A stretch of 64,000 nucleotides of DNA from Isoperla grammatica (GCA_945910005.1 OX246749.1:31331996-31395995), one strand, 5' to 3'. Positions 24,221 to 35,855 are shown, counted from the stretch's first letter. Numbers and translations are program-made. Notes: generated by a model not told the origin, from the letters alone.

Positions 24221-25391
24221 ATTCCAATACAGCAGGTTTAAAGCGCTCGAGAACTATTGGTAATTAGGGGAAGTTTCAGAGGGTGGGTTTTGGACATAAA
24301 GAGGAAGTTTAAGGGTTGGCTGGAACATTAAGGACTTACGCGAACCATTCAAGGGATTAGGGTGGAAATTAGAGGAGAGTCTATGGCGAAAAATCAATTC
24401 GGCCAATAGACGCGGCCAAGCCGGGGAGGTTGCGGTAAATATCAGGTTTAAGATGAAGTCTTGCGGTGTCGGGGCTGTAATATAATAGCCACGTGTCCCA
24501 AGGCCGCCATGCTGGTTCCAACGTGGTCCTTGTCTACCATGCACGCTGCTTCAGGTTCCTGGCGTGGATTCCCACTTAGTGGGGTGCACTAGCCTCACTA
24601 GTCACGCCCACTGTGTTAGGATCTCCACGCATCCAACCCAAGAGCGTTAGTTATCCCTGTATATGGAAGGAACCCCGGTTATTTCATAAACACGAGACGT
24701 TGGGCAGCTTTAACCAAGGTCACTTGATCTCCTCCTAGCGGAAGCTCGTCGAACTACTAAGCCAGGTCGTTGCAACCCGTCATGTTATTAAAACGGGAGA
24801 AAAACAAGTCAGTGTTGCGTCAAAATAAATAGTGGCATAATAAGGCAAGTAAAGGCACCTGCCAATCAGGGTCCGTCGATCCCCTAGCGGAGGTTTCGAC
24901 GAGCCCTCGCGAGGGGATTTACGGATTTCCTTGCCTGCCAATAAGAAGTAGACATCAATTGTTGCGATTTATTGAACGTGGTCACAGATCACGACTGAGT
25001 TTCGACGACGAACATCCGAACATACACGAGGTAACCCCTCCCCCTCCGTCCTTTTGAGGTCACGCAGCTAATCTCGGGCTTCTCCACTATTTTCCCTTTC
25101 AATATTGCCTCAGATTTTTTTCTTTAGAAATCCATTTTCCTTCAAAACCAGTAAAGCACGAAAAAGTCGTCCGTAAGTTCCCGTTCAGTGGCGTAGCAGA
25201 CCCGACGCGCCACTGGAAGACTCCATCTCTCCTAATATTTGCCCCCCCAGTTAAAATGCCCCGAGGAACAAATAACAACGAGTTATCGAGGCAACATTGC
25301 ACAGGGCGACGTGTGTAGGCGCGGTTGCTATGGCAACACATTGAAATGGCTCCTCTTGTCGCTCAGCCTGGCGGAATTCATTCGAACTAAA

Positions 25392-25438
<47 letters not shown>

Positions 25439-25514
25439 GATCTTTCATGAGGCCGTGGAAAACGAGATTCCAAAGCATTGCGAACTGTTTTCCACTCGTC
25501 GTAGAAGTAAGTTC
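24221..25514. other. No gene seen; SINE-like repeat and (CT)n
   Basis: Contains the minus-strand SINE-like copy at 24535-24632 and an imperfect (CT)n tract at 25390-25438. Plus-strand TTTCATGAGGC follows the (CT)n tract. A minus-strand ORF at 24254-24544 has no motif. Confidence 0.5.
24535..24632 (-). repeat. Dispersed SINE-like repeat, copy 2
   Basis: On the minus strand it reads AACACAGTGGGCGTGACTAG, then TAGTGCACCCC and ends GAAGCAGCGTGCATG, matching 40566-40690 closely. Confidence 0.6.
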
Positions 25515-25680
25515 TTTGACTTTTATTGTAGTTTCTGATTGGTCTAGGATAATAGTTAGTGCAACCGATACATATATGGTTCTGTTTACTATTTGTATTA
25601 TTAAAGATTTCAGTAGATAGCGCTGCTAGCAACCTCTTTATAGGCGCCATTGAAGATTTTAAAATAAGAATATTCAACAA
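25515..25680 (+). repeat. 165-bp direct repeat, left copy
   Basis: About 90% identical to 29867-30030 in the same orientation. Shared landmarks are GGTTCTGTTTA, TCAGTAGATAGCGCTGCTA and ACCTCTTTATAGGCGCCATT. The two copies bracket 4.2 kb that contains the THAP/YqaJ transposon. They carry no LTR-type ends. Confidence 0.85.
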
Positions 25681-26233
25681 TTACTTGGTCTACACGCACG
25701 TTGATTATCCTCGAAGAAGATAATCAACGTTGGGCATGATTCCCGTGAACGTCCACACGGATCAATTTAACGACAATAGGGAATACTCCTCAGTGCTGAA
25801 TATGCCCTATTCTACTTTATTCGTGCGTACAAGTGTTATAAAATAACTCCTGTGAAATTATTTCTTGTAAAAACATTATATTTATTGAGATATTCTGGTT
25901 TTAAAAGTGCCTTAATTTCAAATATTCCAAGCGCGCTCGAAACGCTCGGTGATTGGCTGGCGGTGATATGACGTCAGAATCCCGTAGACCGGGGCGGGGA
26001 TCCAGCTGTTGCCTTGATGCCAGCCAGTTACAAGCACTGATGTACACTTTCCAACTTAAAACCATTACCTGCTGCATCTTTTTACGTAGTGTACTTTCAC
26101 ATTGTAATACATGTTTACATTAATATACTTTGTTATTGTTATATATATTCAAATAAGTAATTCATTAGTTAACCCAGATAATCATTGTATACATAACCAC
26201 ACCCACCTAAGGCAAGTGTCATTCCCGGAGAAA

Positions 26234-26364
26234 ATGACTGACAAGGGCTGCCAAAAAGCTAATTCCAGCAATTTACCACGTTTAGACATGATGATGGTTG
26301 CTGCATTTTTTACTACGAATGAGAAATTTGTAGGCGCCGAATTAAAAGGAGTAAAAAATGCGAG
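26234..26364 (+). pseudogene. First exon of a YqaJ-exonuclease-like protein
   Basis: Starts at ATG (26234) and ends at the donor CGAG|GTAAGC (26365), giving 43 codons plus two bases. The residues LPRLDMMMVAAFFTTNEKFV and GAELKGVKNAR match the N-terminal pattern I recall for transposon-linked YqaJ proteins (LPR, then a hydrophobic AFF/F block, then F-x-x-A-E-x-x-G-x-K). Family members continue with a zinc-binding CxGC-type region and a YqaJ nuclease domain. None of that is found downstream in the window, so the gene is truncated. The overlapping minus-strand ORF is a shadow. Confidence 0.5.
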
Positions 26365-27078
26365 GTAAGCTGACGTAGGCCTAGGACGGCTAATTAACCC
26401 GAACTGTCCCAAGCCCTAGCCTAAAGACTTGGGCTTTCCTAATTTATTGATGGTTTAGCCCAGGCTAAAGTTAATAAAATATAATAAACCAGTGGAGTAG
26501 GCCTAGGCCCTACATTCCAATCATCTGGTGGATACTGGATGGGGTTTGTTTTGGAATTTGTTTGAGCTAAGCATCTGACTAAAAGTACACTGTCAATTAG
26601 GCCTACGCCTAGCCTACTATTTATTTTTTATTAATTGTTCTATTACTTTGTCATTGGCATCTGGGAAGGAAATGGAAATTAGGATCATAGGCTATTCATC
26701 TAGGTTATGATGGATTGATAAATGTTAGAATAGGTAGGCCCATATTTATTTCTGTCTCATCTTATTCAGTTAGGCTTCAGCCTATGAAACAGATTTGTAG
26801 TTTATTCATGTATATACATTTACCAACATAAACAAAGTATGACCAGTAAATACTAGGCCTAGCCGTAGTAGGTCTATGGTGGCCTACAATTTATTTTAGA
26901 CATAAGGCTTACAATGAAATAGAAACACTTCTTTAGGCCACACTATTTGTTGTTTTAAACAACTAGATATTAGGGGAGTACATGTAGAAAATATCGTAGT
27001 GGCATGACATGTGAAAATACCAAAGTGATCTCCAAGAACACTAAACGGCTCATTAAGGCTTATTTTCCTTAAGACTAA

Positions 27079-27390
27079 TAGGGTACGCACAACACCCAAA
27101 CACAACAATGAAACAAATGAATTGAACCGATGGACAAGCAAGCTGTCAAAAAAATATGAAGTTCTGAAGTTGGAAAAAACAAACGTTCAGAACGTTTACA
27201 CACTTTCAGATAGTTGCTGTCCATTACTTAACATAAATTTTAACTGGCGAGCAGTTACTATCGTTACAACTAATTGTTTCTCCTCATTATTTGCAAAGAT
27301 ATTACTTTGACGGCTTGTTGTTTGTCCACCAGTTCAATTCATTTATTCCATTGTTGTAGTTCGGCTGTTACGTCATATGTGCGTACCCTA
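27079..27390. mobile_element. Inverted-repeat element nested in the THAP transposase
   Basis: A 312-bp element with ends TAGGGTACGCACA and its complement, and similar inverted sequence for about 80 bp inward (GAATTGAACCGATGGACAAGC against GAATTGAACTGGTGGACAAAC). Removing exactly this interval joins GTTCTA to TTAGTC on the minus strand and restores the transposase frame as DIVLLVLRKI. Depending on how the TA bases are assigned, it has a TA target duplication or none. No coding capacity of its own. Confidence 0.85.
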
Positions 27391-28439
27391 TAGAACGATA
27401 TCTTCCCCATGAAGGGAAGAGCCTCTTTACTTTAGCCGTTTCACTAATAAGTCTATGATATAAACAGAGTCATTGGGTACACCTAAATATCTGAATGGAT
27501 GTTTTTTTGTATTGTAGCACGTTTGTTGTAGATTTGCAGCCTTTGATTTGTTTTCCTCCACCGCGACAACAAAGTTTTCTTCACTTGAACTAACCACACT
27601 TGGCTCACTGGAAAAAAACTCGTCTTCACTAGGATTTCCACAATCCCACCTCCTTGAGCACAAAGCAAACTCCACTTCACACTCGGTGTCTTCACTTGAA
27701 GTGTCGGAATATACACTCTCCACAGTTAAACGGGGAACCTTTGATTTTATTGAAGAATTTAGTCCTACTTTCACCGGTAAATTTTGTTTAAGTAGGCTTT
27801 TAAATGGAGATGTTTGAGAGTCGCTAGTTGGCACTTTAAGGGGAGATGTTTGCGAGTTCGTAAGTATAGCCTACCGAGAGTGCTCGGATCACACATGGTA
27901 GATTTACTCCGGTAGTGCGGCTTTACTTGTATCCCTATCTCTCTAACGCTAGTAGATTGTTCTAAATCCTCTTTGGAATCTCTACCAGTACCACTGTCAA
28001 GTTGGATAGACAATTCTAACACAGATGTAATCATGTCATTGTTGGGAAATGTGTCTACACGAGATGAACAGCTAGGCCTACTTGGCACAGAATCCAACGC
28101 ATCGGAAACAAGCCGCGCTGTGTTGCGTTTTGCAACGGCTGGTCGGTGAGCCAACGTTGTTGCTGATCTTTTAGGTTGGCAATCGAAGATAGGGCCTATG
28201 TGGCACAACATGCTTTTTGGATTTCAAGTAGTTTCCACCCATCAAAGTGAATTCCATATAGTTCTCCATATCTTCTTCCATCTAGAAAAGAAAATTCATC
28301 TTATTTAGGCCTAGCCTACAAGTACAGAACAATGCAATATATTATTTTACTGTTAGAACTTTTAAATATTATTTCATAAGAATAATAGGCCTAAGCTTGG
28401 AATAGATTTGAACTTTTATCTGCGATTGATTGAGTCGTT

Positions 28440-28860
28440 GATCGGTAAGGGCATTTTCTCTTTCTAGATCATGAAGTAGCCTTAGCCTAAGCTTAGGCCC
28501 TACCAAAAATGCATAGGCCTAATAGGCCTAGGCCCAAATCTTAGGCTTACAGCCCTCGCAGGCATAGCTACCTGGAAAGTGATGGCTTAAGACCACCAGG
28601 CCCTAGTAGGCCTAGCCTAGGCTAGGCCAAGTGATTTGCCTTTGAACCTGGCAATTTGCAGCTACACACATGTATTCAAATATGTGACATAGCCCTACAC
28701 CTATGCATGGCCTTCACAGGTCTAGTCCTGTCTCTGGCCTTTGCCTAGGCCTAGATTACCTTACCCTAGTAGCTAGCCCAGTAGGCTCTAGGAGGGGCCA
28801 CTGGATTGACAAGGATTAGGCCTAGCCTAGATCTAGGCTTAATTCATATGATCATTCAAA
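28440..28860. repeat. AGGCCTA-rich simple-like sequence in the THAP intron
   Basis: The 658-bp intron between THAP exon 1 and exon 2 is dominated by TAGGCCTAG, CCTAGCCTAGGC and related words. The same vocabulary occurs at 26380-26890, 51010-51070 and 62370-62700 and is almost absent elsewhere. Confidence 0.75.
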
Positions 28861-29792
28861 AATCTAACAATACATAACTTAGCCCTAGGGACAGGTGAAT
28901 AATACAGAAATGGACAGGTGAATAATACAGAATACTTACATTGAAATGGTCTTGACAGCAATAGAGAGTTGAGGTTGCTGACAGTTGAGATACCTTGTCA
29001 TCTCTTCTTGCTGCTTTTAACCAAGCTTTGCGTCTTTTGAAGTCTTTGGGGACACTAACGATGTGCGTATTATGTGTTGTTACTGTTGTGTTCGTACACA
29101 ACGGTACAAAACAACATTTATATGTTAGTTTCTTTTCCATTTTCACAACCTACTAATGAATGACAGCATCAAAACATTGCTCTCGCGGCTCCTCGCCCAT
29201 CGCCGACTAGCAGCTGCGGGATTGTGACGTTACGTCGAAATAAAATGGCGCCCACTCGTTTTCGCGCGGACTTCAAATGTCAAATATTAAAAGTGTAGTA
29301 AAACACTTAAAATGGTTTCAATCAAAAAAAAAAAAAAGCGTTCGTTTTTAATGAGTCCTGACTGATTAAATTAATTATTAAAAAAATTGAAGAGTATTCC
29401 CTATTGTGGCACCTAGCGGAAGAATTTCAAAATAGCTTTAACGTTGTTTACGTGTTGTTTGTTTTGACGTTTTAGTTCTAATTCTTCAGAACTAAAATTC
29501 TTTCTTGGGACACTTTTTTCTTTTTTTCTCATATTAAAATCAATACATCCACGAAAATAATGAAGATGAAACGCCGCGACAACACGTTTTAAGTACATTT
29601 TATAGATATGTTTTATAGGTTATGAGGTTGGGTATTTGGTTGGGTTACAAATGGGTTACAAAATATATGCACTGCCACCTTTGGGTCTGCCACCTTTCGT
29701 CAAAGAAATGCACATGTTTAGTTGGCAGCGCTTCAATTATTTGGGGGTCTTGAGGCAAATCATCTGCCTCGACAATGATTGGCGAAAATGCA

Positions 29793-29861
29793 CGTCTACA
29801 CGCGAAGATAATTGGAGACTCGATTCGAATGATTGGAGCAAATAATCCACGCGTGTAGACG
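29793..29861. repeat. Short foldback
   Basis: CGTCTACACGCG at 29793-29804 is perfectly inverted at 29850-29861, enclosing 45 bp. It lies between the right end of the THAP element and the right 165-bp direct repeat. GTCTACACGCA near 25689 beside the left repeat is similar. Confidence 0.6.
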
Positions 29862-29866
29862 TAGTT

Positions 29867-30030
29867 TTGACTTTTACTGTAGTTTCTCGATGGTCTAGGA
29901 TTATAGTTAGTGCAACCGATATATGGTTCTGTTTAATATTTTTATTATTAAAAATTTCAGTAGATAGCGCTGCTAAGCAACCTCTTTATAGGCGCCATTG
30001 AAGATTTTAAAATAAGAATATTTAACAATT
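29867..30030 (+). repeat. 165-bp direct repeat, right copy
   Basis: Partner of 25515-25680, in the same orientation, with small indels (GCTGCTAAGC against GCTGCTAGC). Confidence 0.85.
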
Positions 30031-30648
30031 TAACAGCTGTACTCCTTCTTGGTGTAATTACTAATTACTTATTATTATATCGGATCCACTGAAGTATTTA
30101 ACATTTAATATTACAGAATGCGAACAACGTTATGGCACATACAAGTGTTTATATAATCACGTATGAATACTAGAATGGATGTTAGTATATTTCGTGTATT
30201 AACTTTGTAACTGAACATAATGATGACAGGATATGATAGACGACAAATATTGGGTAATTATTAATAAAAAAAAACACAAACGCTGAAAATTAAATTAAAA
30301 ATATGTCACTTTTAATGATATTCATAATATTTTCCTTTGATGTTTTTTTTCGTCGCGTTGTTCATTCTTTGCGAGTCTCCCAATTATATCGATGACGTCA
30401 CCGTGAAGGGGGGTGGGGGGGGGGGATGTTGACGTTGGGCCGCGGATAATTAGAAGTTACGCGCGGTGAATGGAAATCGATCTGGCAATTACCTGTCAAG
30501 AGAGCATTGAGGGGAGTTATGAAGGGTGTGAGGGGGGGGGGGGTAAGGGGGCCGCTCACAGCCAGTCCAGGGCCCACACAGTTCACTGAGATGCTTCAAG
30601 GCAAACTGTTTTATTGGTCATCAAGCCCTTCATAGCAGGTGGCAAGTC
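30031..30648. other. No gene seen
   Basis: AT-rich DNA followed by two poly-G runs (near 30411 and 30533) and one TGACGTCA (30393). Confidence 0.5.
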
Positions 30649-31204
30649 CACAGCTGTATAGTGTAGCTCTTAGCTCGTACAGACTATAGACACCACAGCT
30701 GTTGGTGGCTGTAGCTCTTAGCTCGTACATACTATAGACACCCACAGCTGTTATTGGCTGTAGCTCTTAGCTCGTACGGAGTATAGACACGCACAGCTGT
30801 AAGTGGCTGTAGCTCTTAGCTCGTACGGAGTATAGACACCCACAGCTCTTAGCTCGTACAGACTATAGACACCCACAGCTGTTAGTGGCTGTAGCTCTTA
30901 GCTCGTACGGAGTATAGACACGCACAGCTGTTAGTGGCTGTAGCTCTTAGCTCGTACGGAGTATAGACACCCACAGCTGTTAGTGGCTGCAGCTCTTAGC
31001 TCGTACGGAGTATAGACACCCACAGCTGTTAGGGGCTGCAGCTCGTACGGAGTATAGACACCCACAGCTGTTAGTGTAGCTCTTAGCTCGTACAGACTAT
31101 AGACACCCACAGCTGTTAGTGTAGCTCTTAGCTCGTACAGACTATAGACACCCACAGCTGTTAGTGTAGCTCTTAGCTCGTACGGAGTATAGACACCCAC
31201 AGCC
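30649..31204. repeat. Roughly 50-bp minisatellite, about 11 copies
   Basis: The unit has AGCTCTTAGCTCGTACGGAG, TATAGACACCCACAGCTGTT and AGTGGCTGT. Unit length varies between about 36 and 52 bp because several copies lack the GGCTG block or the TGTTAG block. The minus-strand VGVYTPYELRA ORF is repeat translation. Confidence 0.93.
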
Positions 31205-31700
31205 ATCTTGATTAATAGCATAAACCGTTCACCGCCCGCGTGCTAAGTCTCAACATTCAATTATTGACATCATCTCGCGCGATCAGGTCGGCAGTGGATG
31301 AGGGATGAGCTGTCACGCACAAGGCCGTGGAATAAACGATCAACCAAAGAGCTTGGGACACGTTTTCAATGAGTGCATTGGGATCAGCTTCCAAGTGCAT
31401 TGGAAGGCGTACACGGTTGCACGGCCTTTCAAGTCAAATTAAAAGCTAAACAAAATAGTATCGGTACATACTGGTCGTGGTTTGTTTTGGACAAGCAACG
31501 AATATGCACCAATCAAAGAACGATACAACAATGGAGTTGCCTAGCAACAGATTGTTTACACAGCGTGAAGTCACAGCCCCTAGATCCTAACTAATGCTGT
31601 TGATGTATGCGTATGTTTGCACTTTGACGTAATCGTTTCTTCCCGACGATAAGGTAATCACATAGCCACAACAAGCCCGCAGAAGTGATCTTACAAATTA

Positions 31701-31883
31701 GGGAACGCAGAATGTCGACCTGCAGAAAGTCATCTACACGGAAGTAAAAGGAAGCCGCTATCTATCTCTGGTGCAGAAACTCGAACATTAGGCGCGATAC
31801 CTTTGGCGGTAAAGGCGATAAGATAACGTGCTATCAGGGGTTATCTACTGTCGACTTTCTGCAGGTCGACTTTACGGGTACCC
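31701..31883. mobile_element. MITE with perfect 9-bp target duplication, copy 1
   Basis: A 183-bp element flanked on both sides by TACAAATTA (31692-31700 and 31884-31892). The subterminal sequence GTCGACCTGCAGAAAGT is inverted near the right end. It is non-coding. A 9-bp duplication is typical of Mutator (MULE) elements. Confidence 0.9.
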
Positions 31884-32159
31884 TACAAATTACCCTTTTC
31901 ATTTTTCTCATACCCATGGCACATTTTTACGGCTATAGTATCTTTCCTTATCGGGACGTTACTATCTTTGGATTAGTTTAAAACTGTTCTCCATGATTTG
32001 ATGTATTCTGCTATAGTAGTCGTTTCATTTGTACAGAATCATTTCAAGTTATAAAGCATATTATAGTGTATTATCTGTGACACGTATTCCAATGCTGACG
32101 CTTCAACTGTTCCCATGCAATGTACATTAAAACACTTGGAACAATGACGGGTGTTAGTT

Positions 32160-32354
32160 GGGAACGCAGAATGTCGACCTGCAGAAAGTGATCTACACGG
32201 AAGTAAAAGGAAGCCGCTATCTATCTCTGGTGCAGAAACTCGAACAGTAGGCGCGATACCTTTGGCGGTAAAGGCGATAAGATAACGCGCTATCAGTCCA
32301 CGGGTTAGGGGTTATCTACTGTCGACTTTCTGCAGGTTGACTTTACCGGTACCC
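32160..32354. mobile_element. MITE with perfect 9-bp target duplication, copy 2
   Basis: A 195-bp element about 95% identical to 31701-31883 apart from a 12-13-bp indel (TCCACGGGTTAG). It is flanked by GTGTTAGTT on both sides (32151-32159 and 32355-32363), so it inserted independently of copy 1. Confidence 0.92.
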
Positions 32355-32363
32355 GTGTTAGTT

Positions 32364-35056
32364 TACTAAACTAGGCGTGATTGACCAACAGTCTAGCGAG
32401 ATTCCTCTCTGGTTTGTGAACGATCATCTCAGTAAAACATGAAGCTAGCACAAGCACAACCATTGGAGACTTGCCTATTCAGATCTTTATTTCCTTTCAC
32501 ATAAATAAAACATATTGACGAAATGTGACCCGGCAATATGTTTCGAAGAACCTCAAGCTGCGACGGTCTAATAAAACTTTAGTGCCAGTAAAAGTTTGCC
32601 TTGTATTACTTGGAATTAGAATATTCGCCATTCTGCCAGAGACGCCCCATTAGACTTCACATTAGACTTCACATTAGACTGAAGCAATATATCATTCACG
32701 GACACACGAATGTCTAAGTATGTTTAGTGGGTTTGTGATTGATAAGGTGTAAAAAGTTTTATAAAAAAGAAAATGAGACACCGGTGACACCTCACGTATT
32801 ACATGTACTAATTGTGTAGCCGCCATGAACAAACCAGCTACACAAACTTCAGAACTCTGCAAAAACTTAACTTTGTAAAAAAGATATTCCATAAATTAAC
32901 GGTATACATTATATTAAGTTCAAAATTATGAATAAGAAATCCATTTTTTTAAATTAACGGACAAAATTTCCAGTACGTTTTTAGAAATACAAAACGTGAC
33001 TAGTAGTATAGATAATACATATTATATACAGAGGCCTCCTAATGTATGTATGTATGTGTTGTACACACAACATGCTATGCATACTATGATACACCTGGTT
33101 CAATATCCTGCGAGTTTGTTCTCTAATGACTGCGCTGGCAGTGTACAGGGGTTTAGGGGGGGGGGGGGGGGGGGGGGGTGATAAATGTATAAAGAGACAA
33201 CCCATGGAGATTGATGAGAGTTTAATAAATTAAAAGTTGTTGAGTAAATCGATTCGGAGAGAATCGTCTTTTATTTCCGAAGTGTTTTCATAAAGTGATG
33301 GATTAGAGTTGACCAATCATCTTCAGTTCAAGAGCAAAACACTCATTATGTCACTGGTGTCGGTACAAAGCTCCCTCAGGTATTATAGTTATTACCATAT
33401 GTACATGTTACATGTGGAGAACAAGTAAAATTAGCTCATGACAGACGAACATAATTTCAGAACTTCTGCCCAAACCGATAATCTAATCTAATCCTAGTTC
33501 GTCTACATCGGTCGCTAAAAACATCCCACAGGATCAACAAACCGCACAATTATTATTGTTATTGCAAACCGTAAAGTTAACGAGCAAATTAACGACCGAA
33601 TTACCTTAATCTATTTATCGTTCGCCTAAAATAACAGTCTCGACATAATTATACCTGTTCGTGGACGACCCCGCGGCTTCTCGGGGCATGTTTATCGCCT
33701 CGCCCGCCGGGGGGGGGGGGGGGGGGGGGTGGAAGAGGGGAGGGCAACGTTCATAAATCACGGGTTAATGTAGAATAGAAAAGTAGTTAGCATTATTCAT
33801 CTCTCAGTGTTGATTTATCAAGCCGGCTCGGCGGGAACATTGCGGTCAAATTTGGTGGAACATTCTTGGTGGGTATTATTAAGAGAGAGATCTGGTTCTC
33901 ATGCCAAGGGGGTGGGGGCGGGGGCGGGGGACACTCAACTGCACTTAAACAATGTAACTAGCTCCGCGCTGGGGGTGGGGGGGGGGGGGGGGGGGGGATT
34001 AGCCAGCTGTTACGGGGGACGCGCGCGCTCGAAACTGGAGAAGGAAGATATTACGCAGAAGGAAAGGGGTGGGTAAAGAAAGGGATGAACGAAAGAGAAT
34101 ACGAAGGTCAAAATATTGCTTCCGTTATTTTTTGGGTTTGAATTTTAGTGAATTTATGTGGTGGTTTGTGTTTCGCTGTCGCCGACCGTGTGAGAGTGTT
34201 GGCGGAAACAGAACGCGGACAACGTACACTGACGTCACGAGACGCAGCTTTATTCTGCTATCTTAAAACATAACCAGGATTAACAAAATAATCATATTTA
34301 CGAACACAATATTGTTGCAGATTGATCGGATCGGAACTCAGCCTGTTGGCGAGATTGCATTCATAGGGTTGGACAATATTGACGATTGATTTGAATATTA
34401 CCGATGTTATTATTGGCGGATATCTCGTTACTGCGCCATTTGCATAACACGGCGTATACCGTGTTTAGGTTTTAGTCAACCCCAACAATGTTCTGTAAAT
34501 ATGTCGGCTTTATCTGCAGTCAACTATACCGGTTAGTAGGCTGTGTGGGTGGACGGAATACAAACCAATGTAATTCGATTGGTTGTAATTCACCTCGCCA
34601 ATTGTTGGTCATTGCTGTGCTGAGTTCGTATCCTGAACATGAACATCCGTAGCCCTTCTATTCCATGGTTTTTATTTATTTTCAAATGAATGTTAGAAAT
34701 AAATTACACAGATAGATTGGTTGGAAGGGGCAGAGCCCCATTTTCAGTATGTGCAGCAAATGTTTTATGACTAGATACATGACTATATCTACTTGACGGT
34801 TATATTTGTAATGGATTGCATAATATGTATTTTAATGTACAATAGCCTGTTAAAAATGTATAACACAAGAAATCACAAAAAGTAAAAAAGGTAAGGAGAC
34901 AGACATATCCTTTTGCTTCAAACTCTCCAGTTTAGTACACTAGATTCATTTTGTTTGCTACTTGTGCAGTAAATGAACATGTATGTAGATCTACTGAGTG
35001 GGTACTGACTATATTCTTTTTGAAATATAGTTGCGACCAGTGCTTTTTATTGCTGA
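32364..35056. other. No gene seen; long G runs
   Basis: Unique AT-rich DNA with uninterrupted G tracts near 33157-33178 (about 22 G), 33710-33729 and 33979-33997, which would form stable secondary structure and may be mis-sized in the assembly. ORFs at 33807-34266 run over these G tracts and show no domain. TGACGTCA occurs at 34230. Confidence 0.5.
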
Positions 35057-35062
35057 AGAGAG

Positions 35063-35130
<68 letters not shown>

Positions 35131-35175
35131 AGAAAAGTGTATGAGAGAGAGAAAGAGAGAAAAGAGAAAGGAGAA
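35057..35175. repeat. Imperfect (GA)n tract
   Basis: GA dinucleotides with GGA and AAA interruptions; the plus-strand ORF across it is an ERERER artefact. Confidence 0.95.
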
Positions 35176-35855
35176 ACAGAAAGGTGCTACAGGGTTTACG
35201 AGCAGAAGGAATGAATGAATCCTTATGTAAAGAAATACGATTTACAAATTCCCTCCCAAATCCCCTCGAATCAAAGCTTTTCTCTCTCTCTGAGCCTATT
35301 GATATATATCTATATATAAAACGGATTTCTAGCCCGATCTAAACGTTAACGATGTTTCGCCATTACGGCGCTGGCGTCTTCGGGCCGGGGGGCGGATTGA
35401 GCCGAGTTAATTCCCTCTGATTCCGTCGGAGAGCGCGCCGGGCGGGGGCTTACGGCGCGGGAGGTATTAGGGGCGCAGGAACGACTAGGAGGCAGGCAGC
35501 GAGGCTTATCGTACTCTCTCTTATTACATTCTACATTAGAGGCGGGTCTTACTACACTGAGATGCCATGCTATGACGTCACCCAAGCGCAGTTACTATGG
35601 CAACAGACTTTTCTCTTACATATTTATGTTTTATTTTCTTATTAACGTAACTTGTCGTACAGATACATTTCTTTGTGTTGATAGTTGAAGTGTTGTTAGT
35701 TTCTAGGTCAGTCAGAACTCAGAATAGACAGCAAACAGTCTGGCGGCAAGAAAATAAACTATTATAAGTAGGAGTTTGGCTGTCAATAGTTGAATGCTCT
35801 TATTGTTCAAACGCCAATAGCGCAGATAAGGAAGTTGCCATCTATAGTTTAGTTT

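Larger units (their letters stand above)
26899..29146 (-). pseudogene. THAP-domain transposase pseudogene (two exons, disrupted)
   Basis: Exon 1 (29146-28940, 69 codons) is a THAP zinc finger: KCCFVPLC as the first ligand pair, FKRRKAWLKAARRDD as the conserved helix and CCQDHF as the C-x2-H pair. It ends at a good donor, AAT|GTAAGT. Exon 2 starts after TTTTCTAG at 28281 with MEEDMENYMEFTLMGGNYLK, the usual sequence after the THAP domain. A roughly 7-bp frame-disrupting AGGCCCT lies near 28195, another frame change near 27840 and a TAA at 27427. The piece ending GEDIVL is split from LVLRKISLNEPFSVLGD by an inserted element (27079-27390). An HTH-like block ending IVWPKE follows, and homology stops near 26930. 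The DDE catalytic region is absent, so no active transposase can be made. Confidence 0.72.
25773..29407. mobile_element. Decayed DNA transposon with THAP transposase and YqaJ-like genes
   Basis: A 3.6-kb element bounded by 16-bp perfect inverted repeats, ACAATAGGGAATACTC at 25773-25788 and its complement at 29392-29407. A THAP-domain transposase remnant runs leftward from the right end. A YqaJ-type first exon runs rightward from the left end. That pairing, with convergent genes, fits eukaryotic THAP-transposase elements that carry a YqaJ exonuclease (ISL2EU-type; recalled knowledge). The catalytic DDE part and the YqaJ nuclease are missing, which suggests an internal deletion between about 26400 and 26930. 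No target-site duplication is evident. Introns and the central region are rich in AGGCCTA-type sequence. Confidence 0.65.
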
